A DNA stretch of 53,365 nucleotides, taken from GCA-2725625 sp964574215. Its GTDB lineage: Bacteria > Pseudomonadota > Alphaproteobacteria > Rhodospirillales > UBA2165. Shown here one piece after another: positions 22,403 to 31,309 of the stretch. Under the pieces are notes generated by a model. That model was not told the DNA's origin, did no database searches, and was given only the letters and a program-made list of their open reading frames with translations. The stretch is from contig CAZNLR010000037.1 of NCBI GenBank assembly GCA_964574215.1, forward strand, positions 1 through 53,365. Direction: 5' to 3'. The stretch's first letter is position 1, and each line of letters opens with the position of its first letter. The position numbers and the translations under genes are program-made.

Positions 22403-24586
22403 CTATCGTGCGGCAATAGCCCGTCCGTCCGATGCTTTGGCCAAACCGTCCAGCACCAGCCCGGAGGTCAGCAATTCAGGCAATGCAATGCCTTGGGGCG
22501 CACCAGGTCCGTAAACGGCATTAAATGGGATGCCGAACCGGTTGAAGCTTTTCAGGTAGGCGGTGATTTTGGGGTCGGGCCGGGTCCAGTCGCCTTTCAT
22601 GGCGATGACCTTGTCGCCCTTCAGCAGGTCGAAAACGTCCCCCCGGAGAAGTACGGCCGCCTTGTTGACTTGGCAGGTAATGCACCATTCCGCCGTGATA
22701 TCGACAAACACCGTCTTGCCTTCCGCCACCAGACGGGGAATGGCGTCGGCATCGAATTTCCGCCAGAACGTTTCGTCTACGGAGGCGCTGCTTCGATCGA
22801 CAGCGGATGAATAGGAGTAAGGCGTCCAGAAAGATCCCAGTACCAGGACCAAGATACCAAGCGCTACGGCTTTTTTCCCACTTTTCTCCATATAGCGAAG
22901 GCTGAAAAACGCCATCCCCATGGCCACCATCAAAACGCCCACAATCAGGGCGGCATTGAGGCTCAATTGAACGGCCAGCACCGACAACAGCCAGACGGCG
23001 GTCAGCGCCAGGGCGAGCCCGAGGAATTTCCTCAAGGTGATCATCCAGTTGCCGGGTTTGGGCAGGCGGGAGGCGAGGCCGGGAAAAGTGGCGATCAGGA
23101 TAAAGGGCAGGGCCATGCCGAGTCCCAAGGCGGCGAAGACGGCGAAGATGTCGCTGGTTTGCCCCGCCAGGGCGAACCCCACCGCCGTTCCCAAAAAGGG
23201 TGCAGAGCATGGGGTGGCCAGAATGGTGGCGAACGCGCCGGTGGCGAAGTTGCCCCCGAAACTCTGATGGTCGCCGCCTCCGGAGCCAGCAAGACCACCC
23301 ATCCAATAGGGCAGGTTAATTTCGAACAGGTCCCAAAGATTATAGGCGAACAGGGTGACGATCACGGTCAGTCCGACGATAAACCAGGGGTGCTGAAACT
23401 GGATGCCCCATCCGACCGCCGATCCCGCCAGTTTAAGACCGGTCAGGCCGGCGGCAATGGCCAGGAACGAAAATAAAATACCCAGTGACGAGGCGATAAA
23501 GCTCATCCGGACGATCGCACTGGACGCACCGCCGTGAGAAATGACACCCAGGACTTTCAACGACAGTACGGGCAAGACACAGGGCATCAGATTGAGGATC
23601 AATCCGCCGATCAGCGCCAGTCCCAAGATAACCGGCAGGGAGATGGGAGGAGCATCGGGCGCCGCCCTAAGCACCGGGGCCTTGCCTTCCTTCACCGTCA
23701 GATTGCTTTCCGCCGACCGGTCGCCATCGGTAACGGTCAGGCGCAGGTTGGCCTGTTCGACCCTGGTATCCTCCTCGACCGTAACCGGCACGGTCATCAG
23801 CGCCTTTTTACCGGCGTTCCTGATTTCGATTTTGGGCAAAGAGAAAAAGGCCAGCTCGGGACCTTCGATAAAGATATCCGGTTTGGTGAAAGGCACGCCG
23901 CTGGAAACGGTAACGCGAACGAACCCTTTCCTGACATTCTTATCCACGGTCCTGAAGGGCCCCAGGGTTTCGATACTGTCGATTTTAAGATTATGGGTGG
24001 CGCCGTCGCCGGGAACCTTGGCGGCAAAGCGGTTGATCAGGTGGAAAAAATCCGTTGTCGATGATCGGGCCCCGTCGCCGCCGGCGGGTAAATCCAACGC
24101 CAAATTGGTTTTATAAGGAATGCAGATGTCGTCACAGGTCAGGTAATCCAGCTGTGTCCTGAGACGCACCGGTTTGCCGGGATCGGCGATCTCGGCGGTG
24201 ATGGGAAAGACCACTTCTTTTTTGTACCCCATGGTCTGGAGGTCGAGGACCGAGAACCGTTCCGGCGCCGGCCAGGAAAATTCGGTTTTTCCAAGGTTTT
24301 CCGATTCGCTCCATTTGAGGCGCGGAGGAAACCCGGCGTCCCCCGGCGACCGCCAATAAATTTTCCAGCCCTTTTTGAGTTTGAATTGCAGGCCCAGCTT
24401 GATGGTCTGGGCGCCGCCAGTGTCGGCGGTGGCCGAGATCAGCCGCACCGCTGTTTGTTCGGTTTTGACCCAGGGTGAGGCGCCGGGCGGCGTGCCGGTC
24501 TCCGCGCCGAAGGCGGCGTTCATTGCGGGTGACGCGGTTACGACCGCGGCCAGCGTCAGAACAAGGGCAAAAAAACGTTTATTCAT
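22403..24586 (-). CDS. DsbD/ScsB-type thiol:disulfide interchange protein
   Basis: A 727-residue three-part reductase. A signal peptide precedes a periplasmic N-terminal domain with CDDIC, the expected reactive pair. A DsbD-type transmembrane domain has one Cys in LNLMPCVLPVLSLK and the other in ILATPCSAPFLGTA. The C-terminal thioredoxin-like domain has AEWCITCQVNK. Electrons from cytoplasmic thioredoxin would pass through these pairs to periplasmic substrates. The long N-terminal domain and overall size fit ScsB-like proteins better than short CcdA. It stands alone on the minus strand after the peroxiredoxin. Confidence 0.88.
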   Translation of the reverse strand: MNKRFFALVLTLAAVVTASPAMNAAFGAETGTPPGASPWVKTEQTAVRLISATADTGGAQTIKLGLQFKLKKGWKIYWRSPGDAGFPPRLKWSESENLGKTEFSWPAPERFSVLDLQTMGYKKEVVFPITAEIADPGKPVRLRTQLDYLTCDDICIPYKTNLALDLPAGGDGARSSTTDFFHLINRFAAKVPGDGATHNLKIDSIETLGPFRTVDKNVRKGFVRVTVSSGVPFTKPDIFIEGPELAFFSLPKIEIRNAGKKALMTVPVTVEEDTRVEQANLRLTVTDGDRSAESNLTVKEGKAPVLRAAPDAPPISLPVILGLALIGGLILNLMPCVLPVLSLKVLGVISHGGASSAIVRMSFIASSLGILFSFLAIAAGLTGLKLAGSAVGWGIQFQHPWFIVGLTVIVTLFAYNLWDLFEINLPYWMGGLAGSGGGDHQSFGGNFATGAFATILATPCSAPFLGTAVGFALAGQTSDIFAVFAALGLGMALPFILIATFPGLASRLPKPGNWMITLRKFLGLALALTAVWLLSVLAVQLSLNAALIVGVLMVAMGMAFFSLRYMEKSGKKAVALGILVLVLGSFWTPYSYSSAVDRSSASVDETFWRKFDADAIPRLVAEGKTVFVDITAEWCITCQVNKAAVLLRGDVFDLLKGDKVIAMKGDWTRPDPKITAYLKSFNRFGIPFNAVYGPGAPQGIALPELLTSGLVLDGLAKASDGRAIAAR

Positions 24587-24914
24587 AAGTGTTTCCCGGC
24601 GAATTCATCTTTCGGCATTCGACCCGGCTAAAATACCGATCAGTTACTGTATTTAGCAATATAGAACGGGATTTCCAGGAGGAAACACGCATCTCGTGCG
24701 TTCACGCGATCTTTACCGTTTGTGACCAAAGGGGACGATATGGGCGGGGGAACGCGAAAACCCAGGACAGACGACTTAAAAATACCATGATTGGCTGGCC
24801 TAATCGGGCTCACGGATGAGGATTAATTTTTAAGACTCTTCCCTCGTTTAGTCGGCTGTGCGACTATTGACCGGCCAGCTTGCATTTGAACTTTTATGAG
24901 CCAACTTGATTACT
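24587..24914. other. intergenic region, nothing recognised
   Basis: These 328 bases separate the divergent dsbD-like and yqgE genes. They must hold both promoters, but I see no convincing operator, hairpin or small gene. Confidence 0.4.
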
Positions 24915-25490
24915 ATGGGCGCAACTGACAACGCTGACTTATATCTCTCCGGCCAACTGCTTATCGCCATGCCGGGCATGCGGGACGAGCGGTTTGCCAA
25001 GACGGTCATCTATATGTGCGCTCATACGGAAGAAGGCGCCATGGGACTGGTGCTCAATCAAGTGCTCGAATCCCTCACTTTCCCCGATTTGCTGGAACAA
25101 CTTGAAATCGACGAAGGCAACGCCGCCGATTCCGTGCCCATCCATTTCGGCGGGCCGGTCGAGGCGGGCAGGGGGTTCGTGCTTCATACTTCCGACTACC
25201 GCCAGGATGCGACATTGGAAGTCGACGACGGGGTCGCCCTGACGGCGACTGTGGATATCCTCAAAGCCATCGCCCGCGGCTATGGCCCCCGGAAAAGCTT
25301 GTTGGCGTTGGGCTACGCCGGCTGGGGTCCGGGTCAACTGGATGACGAAATCCGCGCCAACGGATGGTTGCAGGCGCCCGCCAACCCGGAACTGATTTTC
25401 GGTATCGATTACGAAGCCAAATGGGAGCAAGCCATCGCCACCCTGGGGATCGACCCCAGAATGCTCTCCGACGAAGCCGGCCACGCCTAA
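24915..25490 (+). CDS. yqgE: YqgE/AlgH family protein (UPF0301)
   Basis: A 191-residue protein of the YqgE/AlgH family. Characteristic segments are YLSGQLLIAMPGMRDERFAK, GAMGLVLNQ, FGGPVEAGRGFVLHT and LLALGYAGWGPGQLDDE. Its molecular role is unsettled; AlgH in Pseudomonas affects alginate regulation. I chose ATG 24915 over TTG 24906. Length is normal and the gene is monocistronic here. Confidence 0.9.
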   Translation: MGATDNADLYLSGQLLIAMPGMRDERFAKTVIYMCAHTEEGAMGLVLNQVLESLTFPDLLEQLEIDEGNAADSVPIHFGGPVEAGRGFVLHTSDYRQDATLEVDDGVALTATVDILKAIARGYGPRKSLLALGYAGWGPGQLDDEIRANGWLQAPANPELIFGIDYEAKWEQAIATLGIDPRMLSDEAGHA

Positions 25491-25644
25491 CGGCATACAT
25501 TCAGCGATCCTCCACACTGTATTTGTACCCGTACTGGATAGCCGATGGGTTGGGATGGATTCTCATGACGACAATCGATTGCAACGCGGTTAACGGGTTA
25601 ACGACTTCAAAGCATCCGCTTCCAGCCGGAAGTGAACATTGAAC

Positions 25645-25686
25645 GCTCACACGCATACTTTCAAAGCTCACACGCATACTTTCAAA
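25645..25686. repeat. 21-bp tandem duplication in a 408-bp gap
   Basis: The word GCTCACACGCATACTTTCAAA occurs twice in perfect tandem (25645-25665, 25666-25686), followed by AGAGTGAGCGG, which partly inverts it. The rest of the gap between yqgE and the cupin gene (25491-25898) shows no gene or terminator that I can support. Confidence 0.85.
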
Positions 25687-25898
25687 AGAGTGAGCGGATC
25701 AGTAGAACCTGGATATACGAATATACGGGCTCAATCGGTTAATTACTAAACCGGTAGAGCAAATGAATTTTCAATACCGTGCCACTCCTCGGAATGCTTT
25801 TATCTTGCCCTTTCCAACCAGTTGGAACCGGGTACACTGCGCCGCTGCCCGTTTGGGGGCAAAACTATTCTCATCGCAACAAAATTTGAAAGTTACCA

Positions 25899-26273
25899 AT
25901 GGCATTAACCGAAAACGTCGAACTTCATGAAATTGCCGAACTCGTCGAGTATTCCGAGGAAGCCCAAATTCGCAAAAAACTCGTTCAAACCAAAGGTACG
26001 GTTTGCGAATTCGTCTGTTATTTACCCGGACAGCAAACAGTGTTGCACCAGCATCCCATGCAGGACGAAATCTTCTATATCGTCGAGGGAAGCGGGACGA
26101 TAACTTTTGAAGACCGGGACAATATTCCGGTTAAGCAAAGCAGCGTTGTGTTCGTTCCTGCGGGCGTTCTCCATGGCATCGCCACTAACGATACCGACCG
26201 CTTGGTCGTCATGTTCACCAAGGGACCGGGTGTTACCGGTAAGGCGGCCAAAAGCTTCATGCTCGGCGGATAA
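25899..26273 (+). CDS. small cupin-domain protein
   Basis: A 124-residue single-domain cupin. Motif 1 is VLHQHPMQDEIFYIVEGSG (two His and Glu as likely metal ligands) and motif 2 is VFVPAGVLHGIATND (third His). Such small cupins bind metal and may act as isomerases, dioxygenases or sensors; the sequence does not decide. It is followed by the convergent MBL-fold gene. Confidence 0.8.
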   Translation: MALTENVELHEIAELVEYSEEAQIRKKLVQTKGTVCEFVCYLPGQQTVLHQHPMQDEIFYIVEGSGTITFEDRDNIPVKQSSVVFVPAGVLHGIATNDTDRLVVMFTKGPGVTGKAAKSFMLGG

Positions 26274-26305
26274 TATTCGGCGAATTTTACGGCCGTTGCC
26301 TGCGA

Positions 26306-27178
26306 TCAAGTAGCCTGCATTGCAGCCGATAAAGCTTTTGCGGCTACCGGATCATGCGAAGGCAGGACAACCAAGCCTGGCAGTTGATCAATTAGTGTTC
26401 GCACTTTGGCGAACGATGCGCGCAATTGTGTTGGTTCACCGGTCCCAGGAAGCTGGTCTTTCATCAACGAATCGACGTCATAGGTCAGGTCGCCAACCAG
26501 AAGAAGAGGGGGAAAGCCATCCATTCTTACCAGCATGGACATGGACCCCGGCGTGTGGCCAGGCGTCGGCAGCAGTACCATCGAACCATCTTCCATTACG
26601 TCATAGCAACCGCCAAACGGGGCGAACAAAGGATCGTCAGTTGGTGCAAATTCAATCTGGCGCCATTTGGCATGGGGTATTTCAATATGCTCTCGCAGGA
26701 TGAAATCCCGTTCGGGGTGCGGGCTGGATAGCTGCCGCCATTCGTCGTCGCTTACCAGCAATTCAGCCTGGGGGACTTCTTTGATGCAGCCAACATGATC
26801 GAAATGAAGATGAGAAACGATGACCTTGCGAACATCAGAAGCAGCGTACCCCAATCCAATAAGTTTAGCGGCCAAAGTATCTTCTGGCCCAATATGGAGA
26901 CGGAATAGTCGGCGCTTAAAAAACCGTCCGATCGCGCTAGAAACGTAATTAGGATCCGATCCGACAGCGGCGTCCATCCCGGCGTCGAACAGCACAAGCC
27001 CATTTCGGTGTTCGATCACGTAAACGTTTATCGGAATTTCAATCCAGCTTTTGGACGTTAGGACCCACCAGAGTGATGGCATTTTGCTGCCGTAGCGATG
27101 TTCATAATGTTGTTCTCCCGAACCAGTAGAGACAACATGAAAGGATCTAACGAGGTTATCAGCCTTGGTCGGCGACAT
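26306..27178 (-). CDS. MBL-fold hydrolase, N-acyl-homoserine-lactonase-like
   Basis: A 290-residue metallo-beta-lactamase-fold protein. Metal ligands appear in order: SHLHFDHVG (HxHxDH), a later His in LLPTPGHTPGSMS, and Asp in LLVGDLTYD. The segment PINVYVIEHRNGLVLFDAGMD resembles the AttM/AiiA quorum-quenching lactonase group. It could open acyl-homoserine lactones or a related ester or lactone. No quorum-sensing genes are nearby. It is monocistronic and convergent with the cupin gene. Confidence 0.8.
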   Translation of the reverse strand: MSPTKADNLVRSFHVVSTGSGEQHYEHRYGSKMPSLWWVLTSKSWIEIPINVYVIEHRNGLVLFDAGMDAAVGSDPNYVSSAIGRFFKRRLFRLHIGPEDTLAAKLIGLGYAASDVRKVIVSHLHFDHVGCIKEVPQAELLVSDDEWRQLSSPHPERDFILREHIEIPHAKWRQIEFAPTDDPLFAPFGGCYDVMEDGSMVLLPTPGHTPGSMSMLVRMDGFPPLLLVGDLTYDVDSLMKDQLPGTGEPTQLRASFAKVRTLIDQLPGLVVLPSHDPVAAKALSAAMQAT

Positions 27179-27310
27179 CTTCCATCCCCTTCACGTCCAA
27201 TACTTCGCCACTGCAATGACGCTATCTGACTATAAATATGATGACGTAAACCGCAATGATGCCGATCAATGCCGAACGATTCGCAGAGTGCATAGACCGG
27301 TTGCCGATGA

Positions 27311-27910
27311 TTGGATATTCTGTCGAAGACGATAGATAAATTTGGCGGGGTAAGTGAATTGATTTGGCTTGGAATTGGACTTTTTTTTGGTCTGCATGTG
27401 ATGCCGTCTTTACCCGATGTGCGTGACAAACTGATTAGTCGCATGGGTGAGAACCGGTACAAGGGGGTTTATTCACTATTATCTCTGGTGGGATTGATAC
27501 TCATCGGCCTGGGCTTCTCCCGCATGGACTATCAGGAAATCTGGCCATCGCCGACGTGGGGCAGCCATTTGGCCCTGACGGTCATGCCCATTGTCTTCAT
27601 TCTGTTGGTCGCAGCTGAATTGAAAGGTCAAATCCGCAAAACAATCAAACACCCAATGATCATCAGCATTTTACTTTGGGCAGTGGTACATTTGATCAAC
27701 AATGGGGATCGAGCTTCACTATACCTATTCGGTTCATTCGCCTTGTTTTCCCTATTCTCGATTATCTCCTCCAACCGACGGGGCAAGCTACCTAGCTATA
27801 CCACGGCAAAGAGTAAGCATGATGTCATTGCTGTTGGTATCGGCATTGTACTGTTTGCCGGAGTGCTGTGGGGGCATGAATTCCTGTTCGGCGTGGCGCC
27901 GACTTTCTAA
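27311..27910 (+). CDS. nnrU: NnrU family membrane protein
   Basis: A 199-residue protein with five to six hydrophobic helices. The family start IWLGIGLFFGLHVMPSLPDVR and the HPMIISILLWAVVHLINNGD block are clear. NnrU is linked to denitrification in some Proteobacteria and occurs more widely; no nitric-oxide or nitrite genes lie here. The start used is a TTG, because the conserved first helix lies before the first good ATG. Confidence 0.8.
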   Translation: MDILSKTIDKFGGVSELIWLGIGLFFGLHVMPSLPDVRDKLISRMGENRYKGVYSLLSLVGLILIGLGFSRMDYQEIWPSPTWGSHLALTVMPIVFILLVAAELKGQIRKTIKHPMIISILLWAVVHLINNGDRASLYLFGSFALFSLFSIISSNRRGKLPSYTTAKSKHDVIAVGIGIVLFAGVLWGHEFLFGVAPTF

Positions 27911-28003
27911 AACCCACTTACTGTCCGTTTAGGCCGCGATCCGGCTAATTGTGGCGTGGGTTCCAACTTTCAACCTCATCGGCGAAAGGATTTATTTTCC
28001 CCA

Positions 28004-28030
28004 AATAATCGTGATATTCACGAATTATTG
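28004..28030. terminator. palindrome between convergent genes
   Basis: A 27-base region with a CGTGA/TCACG core, flanked by AATAAT and ATTATT, lies between the ends of nnrU and the Cys-cluster gene. It may work as a bidirectional terminator or an operator-like site. The stem is short and AT-flanked. Confidence 0.35.
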
Positions 28031-28066
28031 TGAAATCCGAGATGGACCTGATTCAGGGTGCAGTGT

Positions 28067-28528
28067 CTAACTCTCAACCTCTTCGAAGGGGTCGGCATCG
28101 GCGGCGAGCATATCCAAGGCCGCATCGGTAAAAGGCTTCAGTTTTTCGATAATATCTTCCGGGACTTTCATTTCGATGGCGCTGTCGGGGTGCAGGTATT
28201 TGACCAAATGGAAATAAACAATGCTGAAGGAATGGAACTCCAGTTCCGCGATTTCCGGATGGCTGGCCCAGTTTTTACCGATCTGGCGGAAAATCTCGCT
28301 GACCGCAAAGCCGCCGCCGTAACAATCGAAGTCGCGGCAAAAGTCGAATCCCTTGTCCTCCAGCTTATCGAAGATGGTGCAATTGCCCCCTTCAATATCC
28401 AGATGTTTGCACGGCGTGCGGGCGGGTTTGGGATAGTGGGGCAGGTCCAGTCTGGTGGCGACGCAGCAGACGGCGTCGCATTCCGCGCATTTGGTTTTTA
28501 GTTTCTGCTTGTCGAAAATTCTCGGCAT
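28067..28528 (-). CDS. Cys-cluster protein (YkgJ-like)
   Basis: A 153-residue protein whose N-terminal half holds eight Cys: KCAECDAVCC, PCKHLD, GNCTIF, FCRDFDCYGGG. This pattern resembles the YkgJ-type zinc or iron-binding Cys clusters. The C-terminal half is helical and acidic, without known motifs. It lies 12 bases downstream of the M16 peptidase gene and is likely in one operon with thrC and the peptidase. Its function is unknown. Confidence 0.7.
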   Translation of the reverse strand: MPRIFDKQKLKTKCAECDAVCCVATRLDLPHYPKPARTPCKHLDIEGGNCTIFDKLEDKGFDFCRDFDCYGGGFAVSEIFRQIGKNWASHPEIAELEFHSFSIVYFHLVKYLHPDSAIEMKVPEDIIEKLKPFTDAALDMLAADADPFEEVES

Positions 28529-28540
28529 TATCAGGCCGGT

Positions 28541-29806
28541 CTAGATGCCGGTTTTTAAGCGGGCGGCAATGTCGTCATAAGTATCGAGCGAATTGATGGG
28601 GCCGATGGCGGCGACTGTGGGACGGCTAGATACCAGTTTCGCCGCTGCATTCTTGACGGCAACGGCATCCACCGCTTCGATTTTCTCAATCACTTCTTCG
28701 ATGGGGATGGGGCGGCCGAAAATCTGCAATTGCCGGGCGGCCTGTTCGCAGCGGGACGAGGTGCTCTCCAAAGCCATCAGGGTATTGGCCTTCAATTGCG
28801 CCCGGGCGCGCTTCAATTCGTCTTCATCGATATGGGATGATACTTTGACGAGCTCATCACAAACGACAGGAATGACTTCGGCGACCTCTTTTTCGCCCGT
28901 ACCGGCATAGATGCCGAACACGCCGCCATCCTCGAAGTTGCCGGAAAAACTATAGATGCTGTAAACCAGTCCCCGTTTCTCCCGCACCTCCTGAAACAGC
29001 CGGGACGACATGCCGCCGCCCAGTAGCGTCGACAGAACGGACAAGGCGTAATAAGCCGGATCGCTATAGGATGCGCCCTCCAACCCCATGACGAGATGAA
29101 GCTGTTCGAGGTCCCGGACCTCCCGGAAATCACCGCCTTGATAATCCACCACCTCCTGAGAGCAGGTGTCATGCTCCGGCAGATCGCAAAAGGCGTCCTC
29201 AGCCAATTTGACCAAGGTGGCGTGATCGATCTTGCCGGCGGCGGCCACCACCATGCGCGACGCGCTGTACTGGCCGCGCATGAAGTCGATAACGGTCTCC
29301 CGCGGCAAATTTTCGATCAGCGATACTTCGCCCAGGACCGGTCTGCCGATGGCTTGTCCGGGATAGGCCGCTTCCTGAAAGCGGTCGAAGACGATGTCGT
29401 CGGGCGTGTCATGGGACTGGTGGATTTCCTGGATAATGACCGCCCGTTCGCGCTCCAGTTCAACGGCCTCCATGGTGGCGTGTTGCAGAATATCGGCGAT
29501 GATATCGACGGCCAGGGGCACGTCCTCTTTCAGAACCTTGGCGAAATAGGCGGTGTTTTCCCGGGCCGTATAGGCGTTGAGTTGTCCGCCCACGGCCTCG
29601 ATTTCTTCGGCAATGGCGAGCGCCGAGCGCCGCCTGGTTCCCTTGAACGCCATGTGCTCCAGCAGGTGAGAGATGCCGTTCAGTTCCGGTAGTTCATGGC
29701 GGGTGCCGACGGCCACCCAGGCGCCCAGAGAAACCGTTTCCACCGTTGACATATAATCGGTTGCGACCCGCAGGCCGTTGGCGAGAGTGGTGACGTCTAC
29801 CGTCAT
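28541..29806 (-). CDS. M16 family zinc metallopeptidase
   Basis: A 421-residue single-unit M16B peptidase related to mitochondrial processing peptidase beta. The inverted zinc motif HLLEHMAFKGT gives HxxEH at 47-51, and the downstream Glu lies in ELERERAVIIQEI. The glycine-rich loop region appears as LLGGGMSSRLFQEVREKRGL. It probably degrades peptides in the cytoplasm or periplasm; no signal peptide is seen. Its start overlaps the thrC stop by 4 bases, an arrangement common in Alphaproteobacteria. Confidence 0.9.
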   Translation of the reverse strand: MTVDVTTLANGLRVATDYMSTVETVSLGAWVAVGTRHELPELNGISHLLEHMAFKGTRRRSALAIAEEIEAVGGQLNAYTARENTAYFAKVLKEDVPLAVDIIADILQHATMEAVELERERAVIIQEIHQSHDTPDDIVFDRFQEAAYPGQAIGRPVLGEVSLIENLPRETVIDFMRGQYSASRMVVAAAGKIDHATLVKLAEDAFCDLPEHDTCSQEVVDYQGGDFREVRDLEQLHLVMGLEGASYSDPAYYALSVLSTLLGGGMSSRLFQEVREKRGLVYSIYSFSGNFEDGGVFGIYAGTGEKEVAEVIPVVCDELVKVSSHIDEDELKRARAQLKANTLMALESTSSRCEQAARQLQIFGRPIPIEEVIEKIEAVDAVAVKNAAAKLVSSRPTVAAIGPINSLDTYDDIAARLKTGI

Positions 29807-31209
29807 GCTGCTGCTCTCGTCGATAATTTATTGTCGATGTAGCGGGTCACCTGGCCGATATCATTGGGCAGCGTATCCAGACGCTCTTCCCGGTCGAACA
29901 AATCTGCCAATCGGGGCGGCAGGGCCGGAACGATTCCCGACGCTTCCTCGACTGCCGCCGGAAACTTCGCCGGATGGGCGGTGGCCAAAGCGACCATAAT
30001 TTCGTTGTCCTCGACGACGTATTGACGGCCCGCCATAACGCCGATGGCGCTGTGCGGGTCGAGCAGTTCGCCCGTCGACCGATAAAGCTCACCGATGAAA
30101 TCCTTGGTGGCATTGTCGCCAAAGCGGAAGCCTTCGAACATTTTCCGCATGGAACGCCAGCGGCCTTTGCCGAAACTGATCGTTCCTTTGGCCCGGAATT
30201 TTTCCAACGCTTTGGCCACGGCGGCGCCGTCCCTCCGGTAGTGATCGAACAGCAGCCGTTCGAAATTACTCGAAATTTGAATGTCCATGCTGGGGCTAAG
30301 GGTCGGCTGAACCGGCGCCATGACCATTTCGCCGCCGTTGAAAAACCGGGTCAGGATATCGTTGGCGTTGGAGCCGACGACGAATTTCGATATGGGCAGC
30401 CCCATTTTCTTGGCGGCGTAGCCGGCATAGACGTTGCCGAAGTTTCCCGTGGGAACGGCATAGACGAATTTGCGGTCGGGTGCGCCCAAGGAAAGCGCCG
30501 TCCAGAAGTAATAGACGATCTGCGCCATGATGCGCGCCCAGTTAATGGAATTGACCGCCGACAGATTGTGCCGGTCGCGGAATGTCTCGTCGGCGAACAT
30601 GGCTTTCACCATATCCTGGCAATCATCGAAGGTGCCTTCGAGGGCAATATTGTGAACGTTGCCCGAGGCCACCGTGGTCATCTGGCGGCGCTGAACATCC
30701 GAGACGCGGCCCTTGGGATGAAGGATGAATATCTCGATGGCGTCCCGGTCGCGGCAGGCTTCAATCGCCGCCGATCCGGTATCGCCGGACGTAGCGCCGA
30801 TGATGGTAACTTTCTCGCCCCGCTTTTTAAGAACATAGTCGAACAACCTGCCCACGAGTTGCAGGGGATAGTCCTTGAAGGCCAAGGTGGGCCCGTGGAA
30901 AAGCTCGGCGACCCATTGGTCCGGCGCCAACTGCTTCAAGGGCGCCACCGCCTGATGTTCGAACTGGTCGTAGGAGTCGGTCACCAGTTGAACGAAGTCT
31001 TCCCCGGGAATGGAGGCGCCGAGAAAAGGCGTCATTACCCGGACGGCCAGTTCCTGGTAGGTCAGCCCCTGCAATTTCCGAATTTCGGCTTTGGAGAAGG
31101 AAGGCCAGTGATCGGGGACGTAGAGCCCGCCGTCCCTCGCCAGGCCGGTCAACAGGACATCGTCAAAGGCCAGTTCCGGTGCTGATCCACGTGTGCTTAT
31201 ATATTTCAA
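29803..31209 (-). CDS. thrC: threonine synthase
   Basis: A 468-residue PLP enzyme converting O-phosphohomoserine to threonine. The PLP lysine is K112 in HGPTLAFKDYPLQL. Other family blocks are TIIGATSGDTGSAAIEACR and YAVPTGNFGNVYAGYAAKKMG. Its length and the N-terminal KYISTRG start fit the long class shared by Gram-negative bacteria and yeast. It is the first gene of a minus-strand operon with the M16 peptidase and the Cys-cluster protein. Confidence 0.95.
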   Translation of the reverse strand: MKYISTRGSAPELAFDDVLLTGLARDGGLYVPDHWPSFSKAEIRKLQGLTYQELAVRVMTPFLGASIPGEDFVQLVTDSYDQFEHQAVAPLKQLAPDQWVAELFHGPTLAFKDYPLQLVGRLFDYVLKKRGEKVTIIGATSGDTGSAAIEACRDRDAIEIFILHPKGRVSDVQRRQMTTVASGNVHNIALEGTFDDCQDMVKAMFADETFRDRHNLSAVNSINWARIMAQIVYYFWTALSLGAPDRKFVYAVPTGNFGNVYAGYAAKKMGLPISKFVVGSNANDILTRFFNGGEMVMAPVQPTLSPSMDIQISSNFERLLFDHYRRDGAAVAKALEKFRAKGTISFGKGRWRSMRKMFEGFRFGDNATKDFIGELYRSTGELLDPHSAIGVMAGRQYVVEDNEIMVALATAHPAKFPAAVEEASGIVPALPPRLADLFDREERLDTLPNDIGQVTRYIDNKLSTRAAA

Positions 31210-31309
31210 GTTCGGTCAACTCCCGACGGAATAAGTCAGTACTGACTTAACCTATATCGGCAAAGGCAGTGCGGCAAGACGCCTGCCGCCGTCGTCCCGC
31301 ACCTGTACC

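Noticed and set aside
29974..31185. 403-codon frame opposite thrC
   Set aside because: It is antisense to a clear threonine synthase and matches no family.
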